DNA from: an uncultured Phenylobacterium sp.
GTDB lineage: Bacteria > Pseudomonadota > Alphaproteobacteria > Caulobacterales > Caulobacteraceae
Assembly: GCA_945952355.1 (NCBI GenBank)
Contig: CAMFIW010000248.1
Location: 1-5,332 of the forward strand
Length of the DNA stretch: 5,332 bases
Direction: 5' to 3'
Each line of letters begins with the position of its first letter. Within the stretch, counting starts at the first letter, position 1. This document shows positions 1-5,332 of this stretch, piece by piece. Below the pieces are notes generated by a model. That model ran no database searches, was not told the origin of the DNA, and worked only from the letters and a program-made list of their open reading frames with translations. The position numbers were made by a program, and so were the translations under genes.

Positions 1-1
1 C

Positions 2-319
2 GACGCCTACCACGCCGGCGTCAAGATCGCCTTCGGCACTGACCAGGGCCTGTCGCCCCACGGCGCCAACGCCCGCGAGTTCGCCCTGATGGTCAAGGCC
101 GGCATGAGCCCGATCGACGCCATCCTGGCGGCCACCGCCGGCGGTTCCGACCTGATCGGCGACGCCCAGGATATCGGCTCGGTCCAGGCCGGCCGCTATG
201 CCGACATCATCGCCGTCTCCGGCGATCCGCTGGCCGACATCACCGAGATGGAGCGCGTCCAGTTCGTGATGAAGGGCGGCGTCGTCTACAAGGCCGGCGG
301 CAAGGCGGTCCAGCCGTAA
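2..319 (+). CDS. Amidohydrolase, imidazolonepropionase-like family (C-terminal part, 5' end outside window)
   Basis: The last 105 residues of a metal-dependent amidohydrolase are visible, and the frame is open to the left edge, so the start lies outside the window. The fragment begins in the late TIM-barrel part of the fold. The FGTD motif (Asp at visible residue 14, bases 41-43) matches the conserved metal/catalytic aspartate. It is followed by SPHGANARE and an AGMSPIDAI segment in which a helix carries the usual ATAGG. The GSVQAGRYADIIAV and GDPLADI segments and the closing VMKGGVVYK are the typical C-terminal composite beta-domain of imidazolonepropionase-related amidohydrolases (COG1228 type), many of which are exported and annotated as Xaa-Pro dipeptidase-like. 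The motifs are seen, the family is established knowledge, and the substrate is unknown. A signal peptide cannot be assessed because the N-terminus is missing. The gene converges on the minus-strand peptidase gene, with a 50-base gap filled by a palindrome. Confidence 0.9.
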   Translation, partial: DAYHAGVKIAFGTDQGLSPHGANAREFALMVKAGMSPIDAILAATAGGSDLIGDAQDIGSVQAGRYADIIAVSGDPLADITEMERVQFVMKGGVVYKAGGKAVQP

Positions 320-335
320 GGCTCGACGGAACAAT

Positions 336-364
336 GTCATGGCCGGGCTCGCCCCGGCCATGAC
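336..364. terminator. Perfect 12-bp palindrome between convergent genes, possible bidirectional terminator
   Basis: Two perfect 12-base arms (GTCATGGCCGGG at 336-347 and its complement at 353-364) flank a 5-base loop, CTCGC. It starts 16 bases after the amidohydrolase stop and ends 5 bases before the peptidase stop, so it serves both convergent genes. Neither side has a clear T tract (GGCGCT follows on plus, ATTGTTCC on minus), so it is not a textbook intrinsic terminator. It may act through a strong stem alone or as an mRNA 3'-end stabiliser. Its GTCATGGCCGGG arms resemble palindromes that recur in intergenic spaces of many alphaproteobacteria, so it may be one copy of a dispersed repeat. 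Confidence 0.65.
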
Positions 365-369
365 GGCGC

Positions 370-1782
370 TCACTGCGGCGCGTAGGCCTTGACCAGGCGG
401 TACAGGAACTCGCGCCCCTCATAGACCGACTTCACCCGCACCCGTTCGTTCAGGCCGTGGATATGGCCGAGGTCGGGATCGGCGAAGATGCCCGAGACGC
501 CGAAGGTCGGGATGCCGGCGGCCGTAAGGTGGGTGCCGTCGGTGGCGCCCGGCTGCAGGAAGGGCACGACCGGAACGCCCGGCCACATCTGCTGCGTCAC
601 CGTCTGGATCGGCTTCAGCACCGCGGGCGTCAGCGGCGCGGGCGGCGGGGACTCGCCACGGCCCGCCGGCGCGCTCACCTTCACCTCGGGGTCATCCGAC
701 AGCTTGGCGAGCTGGTCTCGGACGGACTCGATCGAGACGCCGGGGAAGATTCGGCAATTGATGGTCGCCCGCGCCCGCTGCGGCAGGGCGTTCTCCGCAT
801 GACCGGCGTCCAGCCGCGTCGCCACGCAGGTGGTGCGCAGCATGGCGTGCCAGCTCGGCTCGCGATCCAGCACGGCCAGGGCCGCCGTGTCGTTGGGATT
901 GGCGACGATCGCCTTCATCGCCGCCCCCTTCTCGCCGCCGACGATGCCGGCCATCTCGGTGAAATAGCCGCGGTTGGCGTCGTTGAACTGAACGGGGAAC
1001 TCGTAGCGGCTGATCCGGTCCACGGCCCGGACCAGGTGATAGATCGCGTTGTCCGGCACCGGCCGCGACGAGTGGCCGCCGGCGTTGGTCACTTCCAACA
1101 CATAGGACTGGGCGGTCTTCTCGGCCGCCTGCAGGTCGTTCGAGACCGGCTTGCCCGCAGCATCGAGCTCGCCCGCCCCGCCCTCGTTCAGCGCGAACTC
1201 GGCGTCGATCAGCTGGCGCTGGTTCTTGGTCAGCCACAGGGCGCCGTTCGGCCCGCCACCGCCCTCCTCGCCGCAGGTCAGCGCCATCTTGATCGTGCGC
1301 TTGGGCTTGTAGCCCTCCTCCTTCAGGCGGATCAGGATGTCGGTCCAGATCGCCGCCTGGGCTTTGTCGTCGGAGGCGCCGCGGCCGTAGAAATAGCCCT
1401 CCTCCTCGATGAAGCTGAAGGGATCGCGGGTCCAGTCCTCGCGCTTGGCCTCGACCACGTCGAGGTGGGCCAGGAGCAGGATCGCCTTGGCCTTGGCGTC
1501 CTTGCCTGGCAGCACGGCCACCAGCCCGCCGTCCTTCGGCGCGCCCTCGGGCGCGAACAGGTGCAAATCGGCGTCGGCATAGCCGGCGGTCTTAAGCCGC
1601 GCCGCCATGCGCTCGGCGGCCAGCGTGCAACTCCCGACCGAATGGGCCGTATTGGTCTCGACCAGCTCCTTGTAGAGCGAGCGGAACTGTTCCAGCCCCG
1701 CGTCCGCTGGTTTGGCCGGCGCCGCCAGGGCGGGTCCCGCCATCGCCAGCGCGGCCGCCGCCGCCAGGAGTTCTCGCCGCAT
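370..1782 (-). CDS. Exported M20/M25/M40-family metallopeptidase
   Basis: A 470-residue zinc-dependent exopeptidase or amidohydrolase of the M20 clan, probably cleaving small peptides or N-acyl amino acids in the periplasm. Residues 1-20 form a signal peptide with a basic start (MRR), an Ala/Leu core and an ALA-A cleavage site near residue 20. The expected metal-site residues are all present: His106 and Asp108 in AHLDVV, Asp138 in GRGASDD, the catalytic Glu172 with Glu173 in CGEEGGG, Glu200 in NEGG, and His442 in GHIHG. Their spacing is close to that of carboxypeptidase G2. The inserted dimerisation/lid domain spans roughly residues 230-345 and carries the conserved His237 in GGHSSRP. The ATG start is supported by GGAGG at 1788-1792, five bases upstream. 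It lies 68 bp downstream of the amidase gene on the same strand, so cotranscription is plausible. Substrate specificity (carboxypeptidase, dipeptidase, aminoacylase) cannot be decided from sequence. The length is normal for the family and nothing appears broken. Confidence 0.93.
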   Translation of the reverse strand: MRRELLAAAAALAMAGPALAAPAKPADAGLEQFRSLYKELVETNTAHSVGSCTLAAERMAARLKTAGYADADLHLFAPEGAPKDGGLVAVLPGKDAKAKAILLLAHLDVVEAKREDWTRDPFSFIEEEGYFYGRGASDDKAQAAIWTDILIRLKEEGYKPKRTIKMALTCGEEGGGGPNGALWLTKNQRQLIDAEFALNEGGAGELDAAGKPVSNDLQAAEKTAQSYVLEVTNAGGHSSRPVPDNAIYHLVRAVDRISRYEFPVQFNDANRGYFTEMAGIVGGEKGAAMKAIVANPNDTAALAVLDREPSWHAMLRTTCVATRLDAGHAENALPQRARATINCRIFPGVSIESVRDQLAKLSDDPEVKVSAPAGRGESPPPAPLTPAVLKPIQTVTQQMWPGVPVVPFLQPGATDGTHLTAAGIPTFGVSGIFADPDLGHIHGLNERVRVKSVYEGREFLYRLVKAYAPQ

Positions 1783-1825
1783 ATCGCCCTCCGCCTCGAC
1801 TCTTGAGGCGCAGACCCTAGGTCGC

Positions 1826-1850
1826 GCGGCGCCACAGGGAAAGGCGCCGC
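1826..1850 (-). repeat. 8-bp perfect hairpin immediately after the amidase stop codon
   Basis: Arms GCGGCGCC (1826-1833) and GGCGCCGC (1843-1850) flank a 9-base loop. On the minus transcript the stem begins on the base directly after the amidase stop codon and ends about 43 bases before the peptidase start. No T tract follows (the next minus-strand bases are GCGACCTAGG), so full intrinsic termination is unlikely. It could be a partial terminator or a 3'-end stability element that sets the amidase to peptidase ratio. Confidence 0.5.
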
Positions 1851-3239
1851 TCAGCCGCCAGGCGGGCGGAAGCCGCCGAACGCCTCCTCCATCAGCCGGG
1901 CGAAGGCCAAGGTCGTGCGGTCCTCCATATAGGACCCGATGATCTGCACCCCGATCGGCAGGCCGCCCTTGGACATCCCGATCGGCGCCGCCGTCGACGG
2001 CAGGTTCGGGAAGGTCGCCAGGCCCGCCCAGGCGAGCTGGGTGAAGTACGGGGTCGGCTGGCCGTTGACCGTCAAAAAGCGCTCGTGGCGCTGTTCGTTC
2101 GTATCGTGCGGAAAGGCCGGCGTGCTGAAGGCCGGCGCGACCACGACGTCAAAGTCCTGGAACAGCCGGCGCCACATCCTGATCCAGTGGATCTGGCCGT
2201 CCTTGAGGTCCATCCAGGCATGGGCGGCCATCGGGTTCTCCGGCGGCGGGCCGCCCCGCGTCATGGCCACGCCCAACATGGCCATGTAGAGTTCGTGCAG
2301 GCGCGCCAAGTCCGGCAGCAGCTCGGACTCATGGCTGACCTCGCAGCGGGCGTCGTCGAGCCGAACCGCCAGCCCGCGGATCGCGTCGCGCACCTCGTCG
2401 TCGAGCGGCGCCAGCGGATGGCCGTCCAGGACGAGGACCCGGAAGTCGGCAAGCTTCGCGTGCCGCGCCTTCGGCAGGTCAAGGCGATAGGCGATGGCCA
2501 TCTCGTCGGTCGGGCCGGCCAGCACGTCCAGCGCCAGTTCAAGGTCCGAGGCCGTGCGCGCCAACGGCCCGACCACGGCCAACTCGATGCCGTTGCCATC
2601 CACCCCGGGCGGAGAATGGCCCCGCGACGGGATCAGATCATGGGTCGGCTTGTGGCCAAAGACGCCGCAGAAGCTGGCCGGGATGCGGATCGAACCGCCG
2701 ATGTCCGAGCCGAACTCCAGCGGGATCATGCCGGCCGCGAGCGCCGCCGCGCCGCCGCCGGAAGAGCCGCCTGGCGAGCGGCCGTGATCATAGGGGTTCA
2801 CGGTCCGCCCATAGATCGGGTTGGCGCTCTGCCAGTCGCTGAGGAACGGCGGGATATTGGTCTTGCCGAGGATCACCGCCCCTGCGGCCTTCAGCCGAGC
2901 CACGCCGACCGAGTCCTTCGGTGCGACCCAATCACCGAACACCTCGCTGCCCCAGGTGGTGCGCAGGCCGGCGATATTGTGGCTTTCCTTGACCGTCATC
3001 GGCACGCCGAGCAACAGCTTGGCCTTGCCCCGCGACCGCGCCGCGTCGGCGGCCTTGGCCTGGACGAGCGCGCGGTCGAAGTCGCGCACCACCACGGCAT
3101 TGATCGCCTTGTCGCGGGACTCGATGCGGCCGATCGCGGCCTCGGTGAGCTCCACCGCGCTGACCTGGCCGGTCGCCACCGCGCGCGCCAGTTCGCCCGC
3201 CGAGGCGGTGGAGAGGTCTTTGGTCAGGGTCTCGGACAC
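1851..3239 (-). CDS. Amidase-signature family hydrolase
   Basis: A 462-residue amidase of the amidase-signature (AS) family, which hydrolyses C-N amide bonds with a Ser-cisSer-Lys triad. All three are visible: Lys84 in TVKES, cis-Ser159 in PGGSSGGG, and the nucleophile Ser183 in SDIGGSIRIP. The Lys-to-cisSer (75) and cisSer-to-Ser (24) spacings equal those of fatty acid amide hydrolase (142/217/241). The surrounding blocks LGVPMTVKE, LGKTNIP, NPYDHGRSPGGSSGG and FGHKPT, and the C-terminal GLPIGVQIIG, are family hallmarks. The N-terminus has no signal peptide or membrane segment, so the enzyme is probably cytoplasmic. The start codon is GTG, chosen because AGGAG sits seven bases upstream. No GatB or GatC gene is nearby, so a role as the GatA subunit of Glu/Asp-tRNA amidotransferase is unlikely. 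A free-standing amidase is the better reading, with substrate unknown. It is followed by the exported peptidase gene on the same strand. Confidence 0.94.
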   Translation of the reverse strand: MSETLTKDLSTASAGELARAVATGQVSAVELTEAAIGRIESRDKAINAVVVRDFDRALVQAKAADAARSRGKAKLLLGVPMTVKESHNIAGLRTTWGSEVFGDWVAPKDSVGVARLKAAGAVILGKTNIPPFLSDWQSANPIYGRTVNPYDHGRSPGGSSGGGAAALAAGMIPLEFGSDIGGSIRIPASFCGVFGHKPTHDLIPSRGHSPPGVDGNGIELAVVGPLARTASDLELALDVLAGPTDEMAIAYRLDLPKARHAKLADFRVLVLDGHPLAPLDDEVRDAIRGLAVRLDDARCEVSHESELLPDLARLHELYMAMLGVAMTRGGPPPENPMAAHAWMDLKDGQIHWIRMWRRLFQDFDVVVAPAFSTPAFPHDTNEQRHERFLTVNGQPTPYFTQLAWAGLATFPNLPSTAAPIGMSKGGLPIGVQIIGSYMEDRTTLAFARLMEEAFGGFRPPGG

Positions 3240-3246
3240 CGGCTCG

Positions 3247-3251
3247 CTCCT
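3247..3251 (-). promoter_or_regulatory. Ribosome binding site supporting the GTG start of the amidase
   Basis: AGGAG on the minus strand, seven bases before the GTG at 3239-3237. No in-frame ATG with a comparable site is seen nearby, so this supports the rarer GTG initiation. Confidence 0.7.
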
Positions 3252-3276
3252 GCTCGATTGCGTGGGCAGGTGACCA

Positions 3277-3307
3277 CCGCGTCCGCCGGGTGTCCAGGCG
3301 GACGCGG
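3277..3307 (-). terminator. Perfect 11-bp hairpin between the 223-residue gene and the amidase gene
   Basis: Arms CCGCGTCCGCC (3277-3287) and GGCGGACGCGG (3297-3307) are perfectly complementary around a 9-base loop. On the minus strand it lies 22 bases after the TAG of the upstream gene and 37 bases before the amidase GTG. The stem is long and all but one pair is G-C. The following bases, TGGTCACC, are not T-rich, so termination would be inefficient or Rho-assisted. It could instead be a leader structure of the amidase message. No convincing -35/-10 pair is visible in the 37 bases between the hairpin and the amidase start. Confidence 0.5.
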
Positions 3308-3329
3308 CAAGAGCGCAAGCGCGGTGAAC

Positions 3330-4001
3330 CTAGTCGTCGAGCAGGAAGGTGCGCACGAGCTTCAGCTCGGCCTCGGCCTTAGCGTCGCCGCCCCGGGCCA
3401 CTTCCTTCAGCCGCGCCACCATGGTCAGGACGCGGAACGCCTCGCTGGAGGGCCGTCCGCCCCTCTGTCCAGACAGCCGTTTGGCCCGCGTCTCGAGGAT
3501 TTCGCGCGAGTTGAGCCCCGCCAGCACGGCGTCGACCTCCCGCAGCACGGCGCGGGCGTCGCCGGTGATCGTGGCGGCCAGTTCCGGCAGGCTCGCGCCC
3601 TCGGCCTGGCCGTAGTGCAACAGAGCCCGCGCTTCGGAGGCATGCTTGCGCAGGGCGGCCGGCGTGGTCGTGCCCGCCTCTCGATGGACGTCCACCACAC
3701 GCTCGAGGGTCTCGTCGATCCCGCCGCCGGCCTCGCGGTCCAGCAGCAGGGCGGCCAGGGCCATCTGGCGGCCTAGGCCGCGCGGCTGGCCCGTTCCGCC
3801 GCGCCGCGCCGGTTCCTCGACGAAGTCCGTCACGCGGGCGACCAGGACGCGGGCAGCCTCGTCGACCTCGCGTTCGGCGGGCCGCACCACCGACCTGAGC
3901 ACGGGCGTCGACCGCCGCGGCGCGACGCCTGCGTGGCGGCGGGTGATCGTCCGGCGGGGCTGGATGCCCTCGCCCGTGGGAAACTCGGCTCCCGGACCCA
4001 T
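3330..4001 (-). CDS. Unrecognised 223-residue protein, basic N-terminus, mainly helical
   Basis: I do not recognise the family. The protein has no signal peptide and no membrane segment, and no zinc-finger or nucleotide-binding motif that I can see. Residues 16-40 are rich in Arg (RRTITRRH, APRRSTP) and look disordered. From about residue 42 onward the pattern of Ala, Leu, Arg and Glu suggests several helices, for example around 42-60, 78-90, 95-108, 115-130, 137-164 and 186-222. Only a Gly/Arg-rich linker (residues 66-77) and a QRGGRPSS turn (179-186) break the pattern. The reading frame stays open to an ATG at 4091, but I chose the ATG at 4001 because AGGAGG lies four bases upstream. The longer version would also start inside the terminator region of the receptor gene. 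The gene sits between the receptor and amidase genes on the same strand, with hairpins on both sides, so it may be a separate unit. It reads as a real gene because of its ribosome site, clean stop and position, but no function can be assigned. Confidence 0.7.
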   Translation of the reverse strand: MGPGAEFPTGEGIQPRRTITRRHAGVAPRRSTPVLRSVVRPAEREVDEAARVLVARVTDFVEEPARRGGTGQPRGLGRQMALAALLLDREAGGGIDETLERVVDVHREAGTTTPAALRKHASEARALLHYGQAEGASLPELAATITGDARAVLREVDAVLAGLNSREILETRAKRLSGQRGGRPSSEAFRVLTMVARLKEVARGGDAKAEAELKLVRTFLLDD

Positions 4002-4005
4002 TTCG

Positions 4006-4011
4006 CCTCCT
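4006..4011 (-). promoter_or_regulatory. Ribosome binding site fixing the start of the 223-residue protein
   Basis: AGGAGG on the minus strand (preceded by AG), four bases before the ATG at 4001-3999. The upstream alternative ATG at 4091-4089 would place initiation before the receptor terminator, so this site decides in favour of the shorter protein. Confidence 0.75.
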
Positions 4012-4040
4012 CTGGGCCCATCGACGCCGGACCCGCACGC

Positions 4041-4079
4041 TTTTGAACAAATAGGGGCGGCGGATCGCTCCACCGCCCC
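4041..4079 (-). terminator. Intrinsic terminator of the TonB-dependent receptor gene
   Basis: On the minus strand a stem of seven G-C pairs, one mismatch (bases 4061 and 4072) and three more pairs (arms 4069-4079 and 4054-4064) closes a 4-base loop. It is followed at once by TATTTGTTC (4053-4045), the only T-rich tract after a hairpin in this window. It begins 27 bases after the receptor stop codon. This is the best-supported terminator here and suggests that the receptor message ends before the downstream gene. Confidence 0.8.
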
Positions 4080-4106
4080 CTGGCAAGTCATCCTTGCGGC
4101 ATGGCC

Positions 4107-5332
4107 TTAGAAGTCGGCCGAGACGCCCACGAAGATGTAGCGGCCCAGCGCGTCATAGACGCCCGGCCAGGTGTTGCCGTTGCAGGGCCCGGTCGGGCAG
4201 GTGGACGCGCCGTTGATCGGCGGATCCTTGTCGAACACGTTGTTCACGCCGACGCGGAAGGCGTACTTCTCGTTGACCGTGAAGGTGGCGAGCAGGTCCA
4301 GATAGGTCCGCGCGCCGAGCTTCAGGTCGGTGTCGAGGCCATCGCCCTTCTTGGTCGGCGAGGAGCCGCCCAGGCCGGCCTGGCTGGACGTGGTGTCCAG
4401 ATCGACCGACGAGAAGTAGCGGACCTGGGCCGACAGGGCGAGGTCGAGCGGGAACGGCGTGTTCCAGGTGGCCCGGAACTTATGCCGCCACTTCGGGTTC
4501 GGAACGGTCGAACCGCCGAGGCCCGAGCAGATCGAGCCGTACAGGCCCGCGCAGTCGATGGTGTCGCCGCCCGGCAGGGACTGGGTTTCCAGCTTGTCCA
4601 GCCAGGTCGAGGCCAGCGAGAACGAGACCGAGCCCATGTTCTCCAGGCCGATCACGTCCAGGCTGGTCCGATAGTTGGCGGCCAGGTCGACGCCGGTCGT
4701 GTGCAGCGAGCCGGTGTTCAGCGTGGTGTCCACGACATAGCCGGCCTGGTCGAGCCACAGGGTGCCGTTCGGACCGCGGTGGACCAGGTTGCAGAAGAAC
4801 GGGTTCAGGGTGTCGACGCACTGGTTGATGATGTTGTCGGCGCCGATGCCCGAGATGAAGTTGTCGACCTTGATGTCGAACCAGTCGACCGAGAAGTTCA
4901 GGCCGGGGGCGAACGAAGGCTGGGCCACGAAGCCGACGGTGTAGGTGTCGGACAGTTCGGGCTGCAGGTTCGGGTTGCCGCCGGTCAGGCCGTTGTACTG
5001 CGGCGCCGGGTTTTTCTCGATGGCCAGGACCTGCGCCGTGGTCAGGTTGAAGGCCTTGGCGCACTGGGCGACCAGCGGACTGCTGGCGGCCAGGCCGGCG
5101 CACGGGTCGGTCGTGCCGTCCAGCACGACGTTCTGCGGGCCGTACAGCTCCACCAGGTTCGGAGCCCGGACGGCGCGCTGATAGCTGGCGCGCAGCCGGA
5201 GGCCGTCGATCGGGGTCCAGTCGCCGCCGATCTTGTAGGTGTTGGTCGAGATACCGAAGTTGTAGTCCGAATAGCGATAGGCCAGTTCCAGCTGCAGGCT
5301 CTTGGCCCAGGGCTGGTCCTGCGCGATCGGGA
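4107..5332 (-). CDS. TonB-dependent outer-membrane receptor (C-terminal 407 residues, 5' end outside window)
   Basis: The C-terminal part of a 22-stranded outer-membrane beta-barrel that imports a ligand using TonB-ExbBD energy. The frame stays open to the right edge, so the plug domain, TonB box and signal peptide lie outside. The GTG at 5153 is only an internal valine. Visible landmarks are GGDWTPIDGLRLRASYQRA followed by VRAPN (the conserved segment of late barrel strands), GNPNLQPE before a strand, DWFDIKVDNFI, LHTTGVDLAANY, FRVGVNNVFDKDPP, and the terminal RYIFVGVSADF. The last ends in Phe, as expected for BAM-dependent barrel insertion. Eight cysteines fall in four close pairs (visible residues 77/90, 171/180, 260/268 and 378/383) in predicted extracellular loops, consistent with disulfide-stapled loops. 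Ligand is unknown: neighbouring peptide and amide hydrolases hint at a peptide-like substrate, but siderophores or glycans are equally common ligands for this family. Confidence 0.95.
   Translation of the reverse strand, partial: PIAQDQPWAKSLQLELAYRYSDYNFGISTNTYKIGGDWTPIDGLRLRASYQRAVRAPNLVELYGPQNVVLDGTTDPCAGLAASSPLVAQCAKAFNLTTAQVLAIEKNPAPQYNGLTGGNPNLQPELSDTYTVGFVAQPSFAPGLNFSVDWFDIKVDNFISGIGADNIINQCVDTLNPFFCNLVHRGPNGTLWLDQAGYVVDTTLNTGSLHTTGVDLAANYRTSLDVIGLENMGSVSFSLASTWLDKLETQSLPGGDTIDCAGLYGSICSGLGGSTVPNPKWRHKFRATWNTPFPLDLALSAQVRYFSSVDLDTTSSQAGLGGSSPTKKGDGLDTDLKLGARTYLDLLATFTVNEKYAFRVGVNNVFDKDPPINGASTCPTGPCNGNTWPGVYDALGRYIFVGVSADF

Noticed and set aside
457..1806. Long plus-strand open frame (449 codons) opposite the peptidase gene
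   Set aside because: Its translation is rich in Arg, Gly, Val and Leu with no recognisable motifs, and it mirrors a well-supported M20 gene. High GC third positions produce such antisense frames.
2085..3776. Plus-strand open frame of 563 codons running across the amidase gene and half of the 223-residue gene
   Set aside because: It spans two genes and the gap between them, has an Arg/His/Gly-rich low-complexity translation, and lies opposite an amidase with a complete catalytic triad. Best explained as a shadow of GC bias.
4002..4053. Promoter with a TTGTTC -35-like element upstream of the 223-residue gene
   Set aside because: No matching -10 element at suitable spacing could be found, and the T-rich stretch is better explained as the terminator's T tract.
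3379..4086. Second minus-strand open frame overlapping the 223-residue gene
   Set aside because: Extremely Arg/Gly/Pro-rich translation typical of an out-of-frame read, with no ribosome site decisive for it. The other frame has a balanced composition, AGGAGG and a cleaner helical pattern.
3646..4110. Plus-strand open frame (154 codons) opposite the 223-residue gene
   Set aside because: Low-complexity Arg/Ser/Pro composition, and it would run through the receptor terminator into the end of the receptor gene.
4107..5153. A complete 348-residue gene starting with GTG at 5153
   Set aside because: The same frame continues without a stop to the window edge and encodes conserved receptor barrel sequence, so the GTG is an internal valine and the gene is cut by the window.

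Overview
The window looks like ordinary chromosome from a high-GC Gram-negative bacterium, most likely an alphaproteobacterium of the Caulobacter/Phenylobacterium type. This is inferred from the strong G/C bias at third codon positions, a TonB-dependent outer-membrane receptor with many paired cysteines, and a secreted M20 peptidase. I see no marker gene that fixes the genus. There are no tRNA or rRNA genes, CRISPR arrays, transposases or phage genes.

Layout from left to right: (1) The 3' end of a plus-strand gene for an imidazolonepropionase-like amidohydrolase runs in from the left edge and stops at 319. (2) A short gap holds a perfect 12-bp palindrome that separates it from the convergent minus-strand block. 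(3) The minus-strand block, read in its direction of transcription from the right edge, holds four genes. They are the C-terminal 407 residues of a TonB-dependent receptor (5332 to 4107), an unrecognised 223-residue protein (4001 to 3330), an amidase-signature hydrolase (3239 to 1851), and an exported M20-family metallopeptidase (1782 to 370).

Every gap between genes holds an inverted repeat. The one after the receptor gene is followed by a T-rich tract and looks like a genuine intrinsic terminator. The other three are strong GC hairpins without a T tract. The receptor is therefore probably a separate transcription unit from the three genes downstream. The amidase and peptidase, 68 bp apart, could be cotranscribed.

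A reasonable but unproven reading is a small amide/peptide scavenging locus: a receptor for uptake across the outer membrane, an exported metallopeptidase, a cytoplasmic amidase, and a hydrolase from the superfamily that includes Xaa-Pro dipeptidase-like amidohydrolases. The substrate cannot be read from the sequence. I found no convincing evidence of a new defence, mobile or regulatory system. The least explained element is the 223-residue protein.
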